Counted from the first letter of the stretch, positions 22,069 to 32,533 are shown. The stretch: DNA of 64,000 bases from Metridium senile (GCA_949775045.1 OX459104.1:13067655-13131654); one strand, 5' to 3'. Numbers and translations: made by a program. The notes: generated from the sequence alone by a model not told the origin.

Positions 22069-24583
22069 TCGAGGTATGTACAACATTTAGTTGTTATCAC
22101 GTGCTATAAGCGGACTATAAATTGGACAGTTGTCATAGAAACGGTCCAATACGCCTTGAGATGGACCGCGTGCCAACCAATTGGAGAACTGCTTAAGCCA
22201 TATAATAAATTTCATTATTTTTATAAGTTTTTCTTATTCATTATATTATATTTTCTTTATTATTGTTATGCGCAGTAGATCTTTGTATATGTTTTCTGCG
22301 CAATGTAAATGATTCAAATGATTATAAAATTATTATAACCAAGATGAAGCCTGCAAGGATACCTGGGAAAAGTGTTAAGTTATTATTTTATTTTCATTTC
22401 AATCATCAAATTTTATTTCACAAATAACTTTATATTTTATTTTATTACATTAGACAATATTATGTTATATTTCATTATATTTATTTCTTGATAAAAACTT
22501 TTTCTTTTGATTGTTTTCAGAATCCATCGCAAGTTATTGGATGACCTATTGCTGATTGCAATCTAATCACTATTTGCTAGGCTATTAATATTCAAAAATA
22601 CCTTGTCTGAATCCTGTCTTCTTATAGTCCTTTTCACAGTTGTCGCCAATCAGCCTTAGCCTCGATAGGTTACAGCGTGAATATGTTCTTTAATAATTGG
22701 ACTACAGCTCTTGGTAATTTAAGGAGTGTGCATATTATCAAACAATTGCCGATATTGATATTTTTCTCGTGTATCTGTATTTCACTTCTACACCGAACGC
22801 ATTTCAATTCTTTATTATCAAACAATTGCAATACTTCAAAATTCCACGGCCCGTGCACTGATTGTAAAGAATATATAACATGGTAACGAGGCTGAGGTTG
22901 ATCGACAAGAACTGAAATGTTCTATTCTCGTACTTTAGCCCACACCCAATCTTATCCCAGGGCCCGTATTTCATACTCCACCAGGAGTAGAATCTTGTTG
23001 ACGTTTATTTGAAATCTTTGAATTCCTTCAAACATGCCATGATTTGACTACAAGTACCAGAATGCTTTACGGCTTTCCTTTATTAGTCCAATTTTTAAAC
23101 CTAGTTTTTTCACAAACGAAAGTAGGCAAAGCATTCTGGTCCAATTGCCGATTAATGACCAATATAGGAATCAAGCAGGTCGAGAATGTGTAGTTGTTGT
23201 AAGTCGATGTTATTGTCATACATGTTTTGTTCGATGGGTTAGATAAGGTCTATTGTGTTTAGTGCATTGTAAGTGTATTCAATTATTAAAGAAAATCTTT
23301 TCAAATTGCTGTGATATGCCTTAGTTATAATTTTAGGGTCATATTTTGCCTTTAGTTACTACTGGAAGAGCATCATTAAGCTTCAAGGTAGCAAAGAGCT
23401 TACTTTCTGGAAGAAAGCAGCGAGGAATCTCACTTTGTCAGCAAAAATTGTTCGATGTTTGTTTGATTCGGTTTTGGCGGGCTAAGAACAAAGTCAGGTT
23501 TGGAGCTCGACTAAAGGCAAATTCTGGGATCTGCCGCGGCTATTTATCGAAGTTGTGATGATAGAGAAACACAACAAGCGCGAAATTTTGTCAGGAAACC
23601 GAGGTGACCCTAGACTTCTAATAAATTTATAAAAGGACGGTGGGGGGTACTCCATGTGGAAAATTGCCATGGTTACCCACAATGCTTTGCAGTCGTAAAT
23701 TGGTGAAAATACGCGCCTTTCAAAATGGCCGTAATCAAACGAGCGCAGCTCAGTTCGTGAAGTGAAATAAAGAGAAAAAACTTGCCAGAGTTATAGCTCA
23801 AGGACTGAATTTTGTTGTGGAAATGGCTTTTTTGCCAAAACACGATTGTTTCGATAAAAAATCCAAGGTGAAAAAAGTGTGATTTTTACGATTGAAAAAT
23901 AAGGCAAAAACGGTCATTTTTGACTTTGCTAAAAATCATGTGGAATTGTTTGTGCTAAAATTGGTTGTTTCTTGTGACTGATATGCTATGAAGAACTTCC
24001 TAGTGCTTACTAACATTCAAACGGCTGGGCAAATTTGGCTTGCTTAAAAAAGTTACAATTTTTCAGAGCAGGGTGTTTTTTTTTACGGGCGGTTTGGATT
24101 TCAATCCCTAAATGGTTGGCATGGACTACTATGTTCCTCGCAGCTAAGCTGATATATTTCATGGATATAGTTTTCTCGCTCTAATATCCGAGTTAAGCCT
24201 GGAAAACAGAAAGATATATAGAAAAGAAATGAATAAAAGAAAATGCAAAGAAAAGGGACAAATGAAAGACAGACAGACAGAGAGAAAGAACAATAGAGAA
24301 ATGAATGAATTGTGTGGTTCTACTAGGGATGATATATCCAAGACATATGCCAAGACAATGATATCAGAATACTCCAGTTTTATGTTATCTAGTACCGATA
24401 TACTATTGGACAAAAGGCGTATTTGCACACGCTAAGCCTCGATTTGTCGTTAAACTATTCCAAGCCAAGCATTAAGAATACTGCTAAACAATAGAAAACA
24501 CATTTAGATTTACTCCGAATCAAGATTATCCATCACTGTACAAATGCACTTTTTGTCAAATTGTACAGCGGTGCTAGATAGAG
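20945..24583 (+). repeat. Tandem duplication unit, copy A (interrupted by Polinton at its right end)
   Basis: From ATGCAG inside severin exon 13 rightward, this segment is nearly identical to 40,056-43,071 and 43,311-44,880. Copy A alone keeps about 620 bp of intron (roughly 21,214-21,840) that B and C lack. It includes exon 14, the 3' UTR intron (donor at 22075, acceptor ending 22520), the downstream flank and MITE2 (24,380-24,580). Small frames in the flank (22,677-24,435) are repeated in all copies but show no domain, and I do not call them genes. Confidence 0.85.
22075..22520 (+). other. 3' UTR intron of the severin gene
   Basis: Donor TCGAG|GTATGT just after the stop and acceptor TTGTTTTCAG|AATCC at 22520. 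The equivalent donor and acceptor occur in gene 1 (5671/6124) and in both downstream duplicates, which supports a real UTR intron. AATAAA at 22204 lies inside it and could serve as an early polyadenylation site. Confidence 0.6.
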
Positions 24584-24852
24584 AGTAGTAGTAAATGGCC
24601 GATTCGGGGACAAAATGACTTTTTCCACCTTACGCATACCAAACACCATACGTAAGCACCTCTAAACATCACAAACATGCCATTCTATCGAAGGTAATTT
24701 TTTCAAAAAAGGGGGCGGCAAAAATGGGAGGAGCCTATTTCATGAAAAAATTATTAAAGAAATTTCTGGGAATTACCTGTCAATCAAATTCTGGGAATAC
24801 CACGTCATCAAATTATGGTATTATTGCGTGACCAAATATTGCGTGACAACCA

Positions 24853-24879
24853 AGGTCAAGGTCAAAGGTCAAAAGGTCA
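24853..24879 (+). promoter_or_regulatory. Array of four AGGTCA half-sites (left TIR)
   Basis: AGGTCA at 24853, 24859, 24866 and 24874, with spacings of 0, 1 and 2 bp (DR0, DR1, DR2). AGGTCA is the nuclear-receptor half-site, and the first sits in a CAAGGTCA context like extended monomer sites. The inverted copy is at 39,519-39,545. Binding is inference; the array could also be simple-sequence growth. Confidence 0.5.
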
Positions 24880-25109
24880 AACAAATCACATGATCAACAT
24901 TCCTGAAATTCCTGAGATGGGCGTGGTCATTATTGAAATTATTCTGAGATTTTACTCTTAGGAATTTACTGTCAATCAAATTCTTGGAATCTCAGGAATG
25001 TCAGGAATTCTAATTATGATTTTATTTTTTGGAACTATAATGTGGTTATTAATGAAGGTGCGTTTATTCTGTGGTATCATGCAAAATGCGTTTATTCTTT
25101 AAAATTTAA

Positions 25110-25132
25110 ATTTAAATAATATATATAAGAAA
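25110..25132 (+). promoter_or_regulatory. TATA-rich promoter of the polymerase gene (in TIR)
   Basis: TTTAAATAATATATATAAGAAA immediately precedes the ATG at 25133. The same sequence, as part of the TIR, precedes the TBP-like gene at 39265, so the two terminal genes should be co-regulated. Confidence 0.4.
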
Positions 25133-28100
25133 ATGTCTTCAAACCGATATAAAGAGAAAATACATAATAATAGTATAACTGAAAAAATGCCTTCAAACCG
25201 ATATAAAGAGAAAATACATAATAATAGTATAACTGAAAAAATGTCTTCAAACCGATATAAAGAGAAAATAATTAGTAATAGTATAACTGAAAAAATGTCT
25301 AATAATATAATGGATCAGCCGATACCAGAAATTAATGTACCGATTTTAAAACCTGTGAAAGCAACAAAAACGGTACATACAACGCAAAATACAGCTGCTG
25401 CAGTTCAGCATCAATTAAATAAATTCGCAGATTGGATTATGTCATATATTCCACCACCGATCAAAAAGACTATCAATGATCATGTCGAGGCTTTGAAGAA
25501 TAAGATAAACGATATTTACAATAACCTTAGAACAAATGTTGCGGTTAATAAAACAAAACCTAACAAAGCAAACACTAACATCCCAATGAAGGAGTCTGCG
25601 TTGAAAGGATTTGTTACATCATATAGAATAAAAGGGACTGATAAGACAGATCCAAAATCATTTCTAACGAATAATAAACAGAATGTCATAGACATGTTAA
25701 AACAACAAGAAAAACCAATCAAAATGAAACTTTTATTAGAGATTGAATTTTACAAGATGAATAAGAAAGAGAAAGTTAAATCATACGGGTTTTTTCATAG
25801 TAAAATAGAAATTATCACAGAAGCAACTAATATAGAAGAGGTTTACAATAGACTAACCGATAATATTTTAGAAAAGGTAGACAACTATCAAAATAAAGGT
25901 TCAGGATGGATATTCGAAAATATAGTAAATTTTGATATTCATGTTGATAAATATAATCCTATAACAGCAAAATCATATATTCCTCTACCAGAAAAATTAA
26001 AACGAAAAGAAGCTATTGTTAACATCAAAAATGATGATAATTTATGCTTCAAATGGGCTGTCACATCAGGAGTATTTCCTATTAAAGTACATCCTGAGAG
26101 ATTATCCAAAAAATTAAAAGCAAATGCAGAAAATCTAAACTGGGATGGACTTGAGTTTCCAGTGCAGGTTGATAAGATTGGAATCTTTGAAAATAATAAT
26201 CCTAAATACGCGATTAACGTGTACTCTTATGATAAGGATGTAACACCAATTAGAATTAGCGAAAACAATAATCGTGAACAAACGATTAACATTCTTCTGA
26301 TATCAGATGATAAAACAAACCATTACTGCTTGATCAAAAGTATGTCTAGATTAATTAATTCACAAACCAGCAAAAACGGGCATGTTAGATTCTATTGTGA
26401 GCGCTGCTTGTTATCATTTAAAACACAACAATCATTAGACAATCATTCAGATTATTGTAATAATCATGAGGCTGTTAAAATAAGATTACCAAATAAAGGT
26501 GCAACACTAAACTTCAAAAATTACAACAATAGTATGCGTGTACCATTTATAATATACGCAGATTTTGAATCACTAACAGAACCTATATCATCATGTCAAC
26601 CAGAGGATAATCAATCTTTCACACAAAAATATCAGAAACATACACCAAGCGGATATTGTTATATGATAAAATCCTATGATGATAATCTGTTTCAACCAGA
26701 GATTCACACATATACTAAGAAATCACCTGATGTGGATATTTCACAAAGATTTGTTGAAGCAATAGAAAAATCAGTAAGAAACCTGTATCAAAAGTTTAAA
26801 TATAACAAAAAGGTTGTGATGACAAACATTGATAATGAAAATTATAAAAATGCAACACACTGTCATATATGTGAGAAAGAATTAAACAAGGATAAGGTTC
26901 TAGACCATGATCATCTTTCAGGTAAATATCGAGGTGCAGCACACAATGATTGTAATCTAAATTATAAAATTCCTAATCATATTCCAGTTGTATTTCATAA
27001 TCTAGCTGGATATGATGCTCATCTGTTTATAAAAAACCTAGGAGTGACAGAGGGTAATGTTGATTGTATTCCTAATAATGAGGAGAAATACATTTCATTC
27101 AAAAAAGAGATAGTTGTAGATACATTTACCAATAAGGATGGAAAAAATTGTAATGTAAAACGTGAGATTAGATTTATTGATAGTTTTAAATTTATGAGTA
27201 GTAGCTTAGATTCATTAGTTAGTAATCTTACAAAAGAACAATTCAGAAACATGTCTATGTTATATGATGGTAAAAAGTTGGATTTATTATTGAGAAAAGG
27301 GGTATATCCATATGATTATGTAAATTCACTAGACAGATTAAATGAAACTTTCCTACCACCAATAGAAGAATTTTATTCTAAGCTAAATGGCACAAACATT
27401 TCAGAAGAAAATTATAAACATGCTCAGGAAGTATGGGATACATTCAAAATTAAAACAATGAAGGAATATCATGATCTATATCTCAAGAGCGATGTTATTC
27501 TTCTTGCAGATGTGTTTGAGAACTTTAGAGATGTTTGTCTAGAGAACTATAAACTAGATCCAGCATGGTATTATACAGCTCCAGGATTATCATGGGATGC
27601 GATGCTTAGAATGACAAATATTAATCTCGAACTGTTGAGTGATCCGGATATGATCCTTATGATAGAACAAGGAATTCGTGGAGGAATTTCTATGATTTCT
27701 AAAAGATATGCTAAAGCTAATAATAAATATATGAATAACTATGATGAGAATAAAAAATCAAAATTTATAAAATACCTTGACGCTAACAATTTATACGGAT
27801 GGGCAATGTCTGAACCACTACCTACACACGGATTCAAATGGATGAACAAAAAAGAATTGGCAAGGTGGAACAAACTTCCATGCATACTAGAGGTTGATCT
27901 AGAATATCCAATCGAATTACACGAGATGCATAACGAATATCCACTAGCACCTGAACAATTAACAATCAATAAGGTTGAAAAACTAATTCCAAATCTTGGT
28001 GATAAGAAGAAGTATGTGATTCACCACAAGACATTAAAATTGTATTTATCACTTGGAATGAAATTAACCAAAATCCATAGAGGTGTCTTGTTCAAAGAAT

Positions 28101-29017
28101 CAAATTGGTTGGCACAATATATTAGCCTTAATACAGAGCTAAGAACTAAAGCTAAAAATGATTTTGAGAAGGATTTCTTCAAACTGATGAATAATTCCGT
28201 ATTTGGGAAAACCATGGAAAATATTCGTAATAGACAAGATATTAGATTAGTAACAAATGAATCACAAGCAGCAAAATTAATAAATAAACCAAATTATAAA
28301 CAAAGAACAATATTCTCAGAAAATCTAACAGCAATACATATGAGTAAAACAGAGTTAGTATTCAACAAACCTATCTATCTAGGAATGTCAATCTTAGATC
28401 TATCAAAGACGCTTATGTATGAATTCCATTATAATTACATCAAACCAAAATATGATAACAGAGCGCAACTACTATTCACAGATACTGATAGTTTAATGTA
28501 TGAGATTGACACAGATGATTTTTATAATGATATTGAACAAGATATTAAGACAAAATTCGATACAACCAATTATCCAGAAAATCATAAAGGAATCAAACAG
28601 AGGGTCAACAAAAAAGTTATAGGTATGATGAAAGACGAGACCGCTGGAGAAGAAATAGATGAATTTGTAGGTCTACGATCTAAGCTATACGCTTATAAGA
28701 TAGATGAAAAAGTTGGGAAACGTTGCAAGGGAGTGAAAAAATCAGTAGTAGACAAAACCATTTCATTTGATGACTATAAAAAATGTTTATTCGAAGGAAA
28801 AGATGCCATAAGGAAAATGAATGTTATAAGAAGTTACAAACATGAAATATATACAGAAACAGTAAACAAAGTTGCCTTATCAAGAGATGATGACAAAAGA
28901 AATATTCAAGCAGATGGTATTCACACGCTTGCATACGGTTATAAAAATATTAATGAAAAAGTAATACATTCAAAAGATGTAAACAAAAATTTAATTCAAA
29001 ACACTATCAGGTGGTAG
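25133..29017 (+). CDS. Protein-primed family B DNA polymerase (Polinton pPolB)
   Basis: 1,294 residues; the replicative polymerase of the element, starting synthesis from a protein primer. Exonuclease motifs: DFES at D477/E479, HNLAGYDAH near 622-630, KSDVILLAD with D787. Polymerase motifs: A, LDANNLYG (D883); B, KLMNNSVFGKT (1017-1027); C, FTDTDS (D1117/D1119); then SKLY near 1184. The N terminus is three copies of an 18-residue unit (MSSNRYKEKI...), encoded by 54-bp repeats inside the TIR, so any of the three Met codons could start translation. Extra modules are a C2H2-like finger (about 422-446) and an endonuclease-VII-like CxxC...DHDH...G..RG...C..N insert (about 577-610) between exonuclease motifs I and II, as in other animal Polinton polymerases. 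The 3' end overlaps the convergent integrase frame by 27 bp. Confidence 0.96.
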   Translation: MSSNRYKEKIHNNSITEKMPSNRYKEKIHNNSITEKMSSNRYKEKIISNSITEKMSNNIMDQPIPEINVPILKPVKATKTVHTTQNTAAAVQHQLNKFADWIMSYIPPPIKKTINDHVEALKNKINDIYNNLRTNVAVNKTKPNKANTNIPMKESALKGFVTSYRIKGTDKTDPKSFLTNNKQNVIDMLKQQEKPIKMKLLLEIEFYKMNKKEKVKSYGFFHSKIEIITEATNIEEVYNRLTDNILEKVDNYQNKGSGWIFENIVNFDIHVDKYNPITAKSYIPLPEKLKRKEAIVNIKNDDNLCFKWAVTSGVFPIKVHPERLSKKLKANAENLNWDGLEFPVQVDKIGIFENNNPKYAINVYSYDKDVTPIRISENNNREQTINILLISDDKTNHYCLIKSMSRLINSQTSKNGHVRFYCERCLLSFKTQQSLDNHSDYCNNHEAVKIRLPNKGATLNFKNYNNSMRVPFIIYADFESLTEPISSCQPEDNQSFTQKYQKHTPSGYCYMIKSYDDNLFQPEIHTYTKKSPDVDISQRFVEAIEKSVRNLYQKFKYNKKVVMTNIDNENYKNATHCHICEKELNKDKVLDHDHLSGKYRGAAHNDCNLNYKIPNHIPVVFHNLAGYDAHLFIKNLGVTEGNVDCIPNNEEKYISFKKEIVVDTFTNKDGKNCNVKREIRFIDSFKFMSSSLDSLVSNLTKEQFRNMSMLYDGKKLDLLLRKGVYPYDYVNSLDRLNETFLPPIEEFYSKLNGTNISEENYKHAQEVWDTFKIKTMKEYHDLYLKSDVILLADVFENFRDVCLENYKLDPAWYYTAPGLSWDAMLRMTNINLELLSDPDMILMIEQGIRGGISMISKRYAKANNKYMNNYDENKKSKFIKYLDANNLYGWAMSEPLPTHGFKWMNKKELARWNKLPCILEVDLEYPIELHEMHNEYPLAPEQLTINKVEKLIPNLGDKKKYVIHHKTLKLYLSLGMKLTKIHRGVLFKESNWLAQYISLNTELRTKAKNDFEKDFFKLMNNSVFGKTMENIRNRQDIRLVTNESQAAKLINKPNYKQRTIFSENLTAIHMSKTELVFNKPIYLGMSILDLSKTLMYEFHYNYIKPKYDNRAQLLFTDTDSLMYEIDTDDFYNDIEQDIKTKFDTTNYPENHKGIKQRVNKKVIGMMKDETAGEEIDEFVGLRSKLYAYKIDEKVGKRCKGVKKSVVDKTISFDDYKKCLFEGKDAIRKMNVIRSYKHEIYTETVNKVALSRDDDKRNIQADGIHTLAYGYKNINEKVIHSKDVNKNLIQNTIRW

Positions 29018-29980
29018 CTGTGTATCTTCTGGAACCGTTTGTAATTCCTCTCTAACAAAAGAACGTTTAGGGGCCCCTTCAGAAAGGAAATATAATACAG
29101 GTTGATCAGATGATACTATAGATCGAGATATATCATACATCTCTAACGACCAAATAGGGTCAGTAGCACGATGTTTATCACCACCTTCCTCTTCGCCAGG
29201 AGCGTATAAATATCTAACTTTCACGCCAGCTGGTAATCTTTCTTCTTTCATACCAACAGGTCTTTTATATTTGAAATCTTTATGCTGCAGTTCTTTCATT
29301 TTTATCGATTCTGCAGGCTCTTTTCCAGTAATTCTTTTCACTTCACTATTAATAGATTTTACTACATCAGGTAGTCTATTAACCCATTCACGAGATCTTT
29401 CATCTTCCATAAGCATTTCTTGAGCGTACTGATGACTAAAAAGCTTTTCAGCAATAGTTCTATTAGCACGCTCTACCAAAGATTGTGCTTTATGATTTCC
29501 AGCTTCTCCTCGTTGAATTTTAATATTTTTATTTTTTAATACTTTTGTTAATTCACCCATAAATTCTGTACCTGGATCAACCATCATTGTTTTCGGCCAA
29601 TTCAATCGACGGGAATAGATCCTTGTGAAAGTTTTAGTAACTTCTGTTGAGTACTTAGACGTCAAGGGCTCAGCATCAATATATCTACTTGCTATATCAA
29701 CAACCACCAAAGCATATTTGTAGGTTTTTCTTTTCACAGTATCATGTGGTAAGAATAATAGATCTGCTTGATGAATTTTGTTTGGTGTAAAAATATCCCA
29801 ATGAGGTTTAGGAATATATTCGGGTTTTGATAAATATATCTGCCATAATGCTTGTTTCTCAAGCCATTTTTTTACAACATCTTCTTTGATATCTGCTGCA
29901 TTTGATAGTTTGGAAATAGCAGAATATCCTTTCCAATAACCTTGTGGGCTATAATAATATTCTGATAATGTTTTGTTCAT
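28991..29980 (-). CDS. Retroviral-type integrase (rve, DDE)
   Basis: Catalyses insertion of the element into host DNA. From the ATG at 29980 it is 329 residues, with catalytic D73 (HQADLLF), D135 (MVDPGTEF) and E170 (SLVERANR), 34 residues between the second D and E, matching the integrase/RNase-H fold. The RVE core is followed by a C-terminal domain with KVRYLY and PIWSLEMYDI. The frame is open up to 30025, but those extra codons overlap a TATAAAAG box and the divergent capsid-gene start, so I prefer 29980. It faces the polymerase gene tail to tail and shares a 36-bp divergent promoter with the capsid gene at 30017. Confidence 0.93.
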   Translation of the reverse strand: MNKTLSEYYYSPQGYWKGYSAISKLSNAADIKEDVVKKWLEKQALWQIYLSKPEYIPKPHWDIFTPNKIHQADLLFLPHDTVKRKTYKYALVVVDIASRYIDAEPLTSKYSTEVTKTFTRIYSRRLNWPKTMMVDPGTEFMGELTKVLKNKNIKIQRGEAGNHKAQSLVERANRTIAEKLFSHQYAQEMLMEDERSREWVNRLPDVVKSINSEVKRITGKEPAESIKMKELQHKDFKYKRPVGMKEERLPAGVKVRYLYAPGEEEGGDKHRATDPIWSLEMYDISRSIVSSDQPVLYFLSEGAPKRSFVREELQTVPEDTQLPPDSVLN

Positions 29981-30016
29981 AATAGGTATAAATATATAAT
30001 CTTTTATAAGATTATA
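29981..30016. promoter_or_regulatory. Divergent promoter between integrase and capsid genes
   Basis: Only 36 bp. On the + strand, GTATAAAT (29986-29993) lies about 30 bp before the ATG at 30017, which itself reads ATTATAATG. On the - strand, CTTATAAAAG (30010-30001) lies about 25 bp before the ATG at 29980. Confidence 0.5.
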
Positions 30017-31261
30017 ATGACACAATCAATTTCAGATAAGTTAGATGTAAATCGTGTTTACAAACAAGCTTTTGGATTAAAAGCAGAGAAAACAGTAAAT
30101 CGTGTAACATTCAACCCAAGCTCAGCAAATCCTGGTGAAACGTTGTATGTTCATATACCAAAGCTATCGGATAATGTTGTATTAGTTCCTGGTAGTGTAG
30201 GTCTTATTTTTAAATTAAACAAAGAAACTGGAGCTCATGCTAACAATACAGTTGTAAATAATCTAGGACGAGCTCTTATTTCAAGAATGAGAGTTTTATA
30301 CGGAGGTGAGATTTTACAAGATACACAACGTATTGATCTATATAACACATATTCCGATTTGTTTTTATTGAAAAACGAACGTGAAAATATGCTAAGAGAA
30401 GGTGTTTCATCGTCTAATATGCGAAAATTACGAACAGCTGCAGGTGATAAAGTAACGGCAGATGCATCAGAAGTAGGGCTAGCAGCAGTTTATAGTGATA
30501 AATATAGAATACCTATTAATCATCCAATTCTTGATTCACATGGTGTGTTTTATCCAAAATCGTTAAGAAATACCCTATCCTTTGAAATTACACTTCCTGG
30601 AAGTTCGGAGATTACTATTACCAGCGATTCATCAAAATCATACGCGTATAGTCTATCAAATATTGAGCTTGAATATGAGTGTATTGTTAGTGATTTTCTA
30701 GCACGTGAAGCTCAAGCAGCTTATCAAGTTGGTAGAGGTTTCTATTATGAAAATATTCTTCTCCACAAGACATTCACAATTAATAAAGCCACAACATCGG
30801 TAATAAATGAGCATGTTAATATACCAAGACGATCTATGACAGGTATTTTGTGTTTGTTTACTGAAGCATATGTTCTAGGTACAAGAGACTCAGAAAAATT
30901 TGTTAACCCAGATATTACTCAAGTAGATGTTAATGTGGATGGTCTGCCAAATAAATTATATTCGAAAGGAATGCTACCAACCGATTTTTGGAATTCTATT
31001 AGAGGTAGATTTGGTAAAACTGATAATTTAACCCAAAAAGATTTCTATTCTAATAAATTTGCTCTATGGATCGATTTGAGAACATATCCTACTAATGATA
31101 TTCATGGTAATGGGATGTTATTGAATAGCACAAAAGATGGAGTTAAACTAGAAATTAGAAGAAAAGTAGGTGGTGCTGGTAATATAACATGTTATATGTA
31201 TGTTGTTGCTGATGCTCTTATGGAAGTTGAAAATAGTGATTTAAAATCAATTATGTATTAA
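30017..31261 (+). CDS. Probable major capsid protein (double jelly-roll)
   Basis: 414 residues. Position fits: just before the packaging ATPase in the structural block. The central ISRMRVLYGGEIL followed by a D/Y-rich helix and YSDLF resembles the IGG segment of double-jelly-roll capsid proteins of large DNA viruses and Polintons. The C terminus (ITCYMYVVADALMEVEN) resembles their final strands. It is shorter than most Polinton MCPs I know of, and the assignment rests on motif shape and gene order, not an alignment. A single-jelly-roll or other structural role cannot be excluded. Structure prediction would decide. Confidence 0.6.
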   Translation: MTQSISDKLDVNRVYKQAFGLKAEKTVNRVTFNPSSANPGETLYVHIPKLSDNVVLVPGSVGLIFKLNKETGAHANNTVVNNLGRALISRMRVLYGGEILQDTQRIDLYNTYSDLFLLKNERENMLREGVSSSNMRKLRTAAGDKVTADASEVGLAAVYSDKYRIPINHPILDSHGVFYPKSLRNTLSFEITLPGSSEITITSDSSKSYAYSLSNIELEYECIVSDFLAREAQAAYQVGRGFYYENILLHKTFTINKATTSVINEHVNIPRRSMTGILCLFTEAYVLGTRDSEKFVNPDITQVDVNVDGLPNKLYSKGMLPTDFWNSIRGRFGKTDNLTQKDFYSNKFALWIDLRTYPTNDIHGNGMLLNSTKDGVKLEIRRKVGGAGNITCYMYVVADALMEVENSDLKSIMY

Positions 31262-31291
31262 AAAGATTTTTAGTATTATAAAATATAATAA

Positions 31292-31918
31292 ATGGAAGAA
31301 TTAAAAAGCGAAACACCATTTCACAGTATTATAACCGGCCCAACAAATTCAGGTAAAACAAAATATTTAGTCGATTTATTAAGAACCTCATATCGGTATG
31401 TATTTGAATATATTGTATTAATATGTCCAACGTATTCAAGAAACTCAACGTACAAAGGCTTTGCTAATAACGATCCAAGATTTATTGTTTTATCACCTGA
31501 TGCTGATAGTGTTGATGAGATCAATGAATTATTGTCATGTTGTAAGGAATTGTTTTCAGGTCAGAACACATTAATAATTCTAGACGACTGTGCTTTTTCA
31601 AAGGAATTAAAACAACGGTCTAATAAGTTTATAAATTTAGCATTTTCAGGTAGACATGATAAGATATCAGTATGGGTATTAACACAACAGCTAACAGCCA
31701 TAGCAAAACCGTTTCGTGATAATGTTAGTTGTATTATATCATTTTATAACCCAAATAAAATATCCAATCAGATTCTTTTTGACGAGTTTGGTGGTGATTT
31801 AGGTTTAGAAAATAAAAAACATTTTTTAGAAATACTAAAATCGGAAAAATATTCTAGAGTATGCTTTTGTTTACGACATCCATATATATCATATGTAGAA
31901 ATACCTGGAATGATATAA
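31292..31918 (+). CDS. A32/FtsK-like genome-packaging ATPase
   Basis: 208 residues; pumps DNA into the capsid in Polintons and NCLDVs. Walker A GPTNSGKT at residues 16-23, Walker B TLIILDDC with D98/D99, and downstream GRHDKISVWVLTQQ with the sensor-like Gln. Length fits the family. It starts 30 bp after the capsid gene; ATG context AATAAATGG. Confidence 0.92.
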   Translation: MEELKSETPFHSIITGPTNSGKTKYLVDLLRTSYRYVFEYIVLICPTYSRNSTYKGFANNDPRFIVLSPDADSVDEINELLSCCKELFSGQNTLIILDDCAFSKELKQRSNKFINLAFSGRHDKISVWVLTQQLTAIAKPFRDNVSCIISFYNPNKISNQILFDEFGGDLGLENKKHFLEILKSEKYSRVCFCLRHPYISYVEIPGMI

Positions 31919-31942
31919 ATAAATAAAACTATATACTATTAT

Positions 31943-32533
31943 ATGACATCAATTCTCGATCAATATATGGATGATAATAAAATAGAAAAAGTGGAAAATG
32001 ATGAGGTAATAGAAAAGAAACCAAAAAAGAAGCCGGATGTTAAAAAAGCCGATACAGAAATTGAAGAAAAAAGAGAACAATTATCTATTCTTGCTGTTCT
32101 TGGAACTATTAAAACTTATACAGGAGTAAATATGAATTTGGGTGATGTTAAAAAGTTGTCTCCAAAAGATGTGGATAAATATTATAATAGATATCAAATT
32201 TTAATGGGTAATAAAGTAACAAACGGATTAGTTGATACTGCTATAGAAACAGCTGCCGAATTAGTTTCATATGTAATAACTATTGATAATAAAAAGGAGC
32301 TTTGTAAAGATTTACAGAAAAATGAATTGGTAAAACAAGAGCTAAATAACCTTGCTGGATTTGTTATTTTGAAAGGTGGAAGAACTGTTGCTTTAGCAAG
32401 TGGTTTACTTCAAATAGCAAAACATATTAAAATTAGTAATAATGATAATTTTGAGAAGAATATTCATAAAACTATTGAGCAATCTCTTGAGCAGACTGTT
32501 GAAACTGTTGAGCAGACTCTTGAGCACTCTTGA
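31943..32533 (+). CDS. Hypothetical Polinton protein, C terminus in a minisatellite
   Basis: 196 residues, no family recognised. The N terminus is charged (KKPKKKPDVKK), with a mostly helical middle and a moderately hydrophobic stretch (LAGFVILKGGRTVALASGLL) near residues 144-164. The last ~25 residues are EQT/VETVEQ repeats encoded by the array at 32,478-32,800, and the frame ends at a TGA inside that array. The stop looks like a product of repeat slippage; the array ends at 32,802 with an in-style GAGCATAAATAA. Likely a structural or membrane-associated accessory protein. Confidence 0.65.
   Translation: MTSILDQYMDDNKIEKVENDEVIEKKPKKKPDVKKADTEIEEKREQLSILAVLGTIKTYTGVNMNLGDVKKLSPKDVDKYYNRYQILMGNKVTNGLVDTAIETAAELVSYVITIDNKKELCKDLQKNELVKQELNNLAGFVILKGGRTVALASGLLQIAKHIKISNNDNFEKNIHKTIEQSLEQTVETVEQTLEHS

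Larger units (their letters stand above)
24584..25216 (+). repeat. Left terminal inverted repeat of the Polinton
   Basis: About 633 bp matching 39,182-39,814 inverted. The distance from the outer end to the first ATG is 549 bp on both sides. It runs into the 5' end of the polymerase frame. Internally it holds a direct repeat around CTGTCAATCAAATTCT (24,779 and 24,970), the AGGTCA array, and two TGCGTTTATTCT boxes shortly before the ATG. Confidence 0.9.

Noticed and set aside
22677..24435. Small frames repeated in copies A, B and C (62-89 codons)
   Set aside because: Repetition reflects DNA-level duplication. No domain, and the frames overlap on opposite strands.
29981..30025. Longer integrase start at 30025
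   Set aside because: The extra 15 codons coincide with TATA boxes and overlap the divergent capsid ATG; the internal ATG at 29980 fits better.
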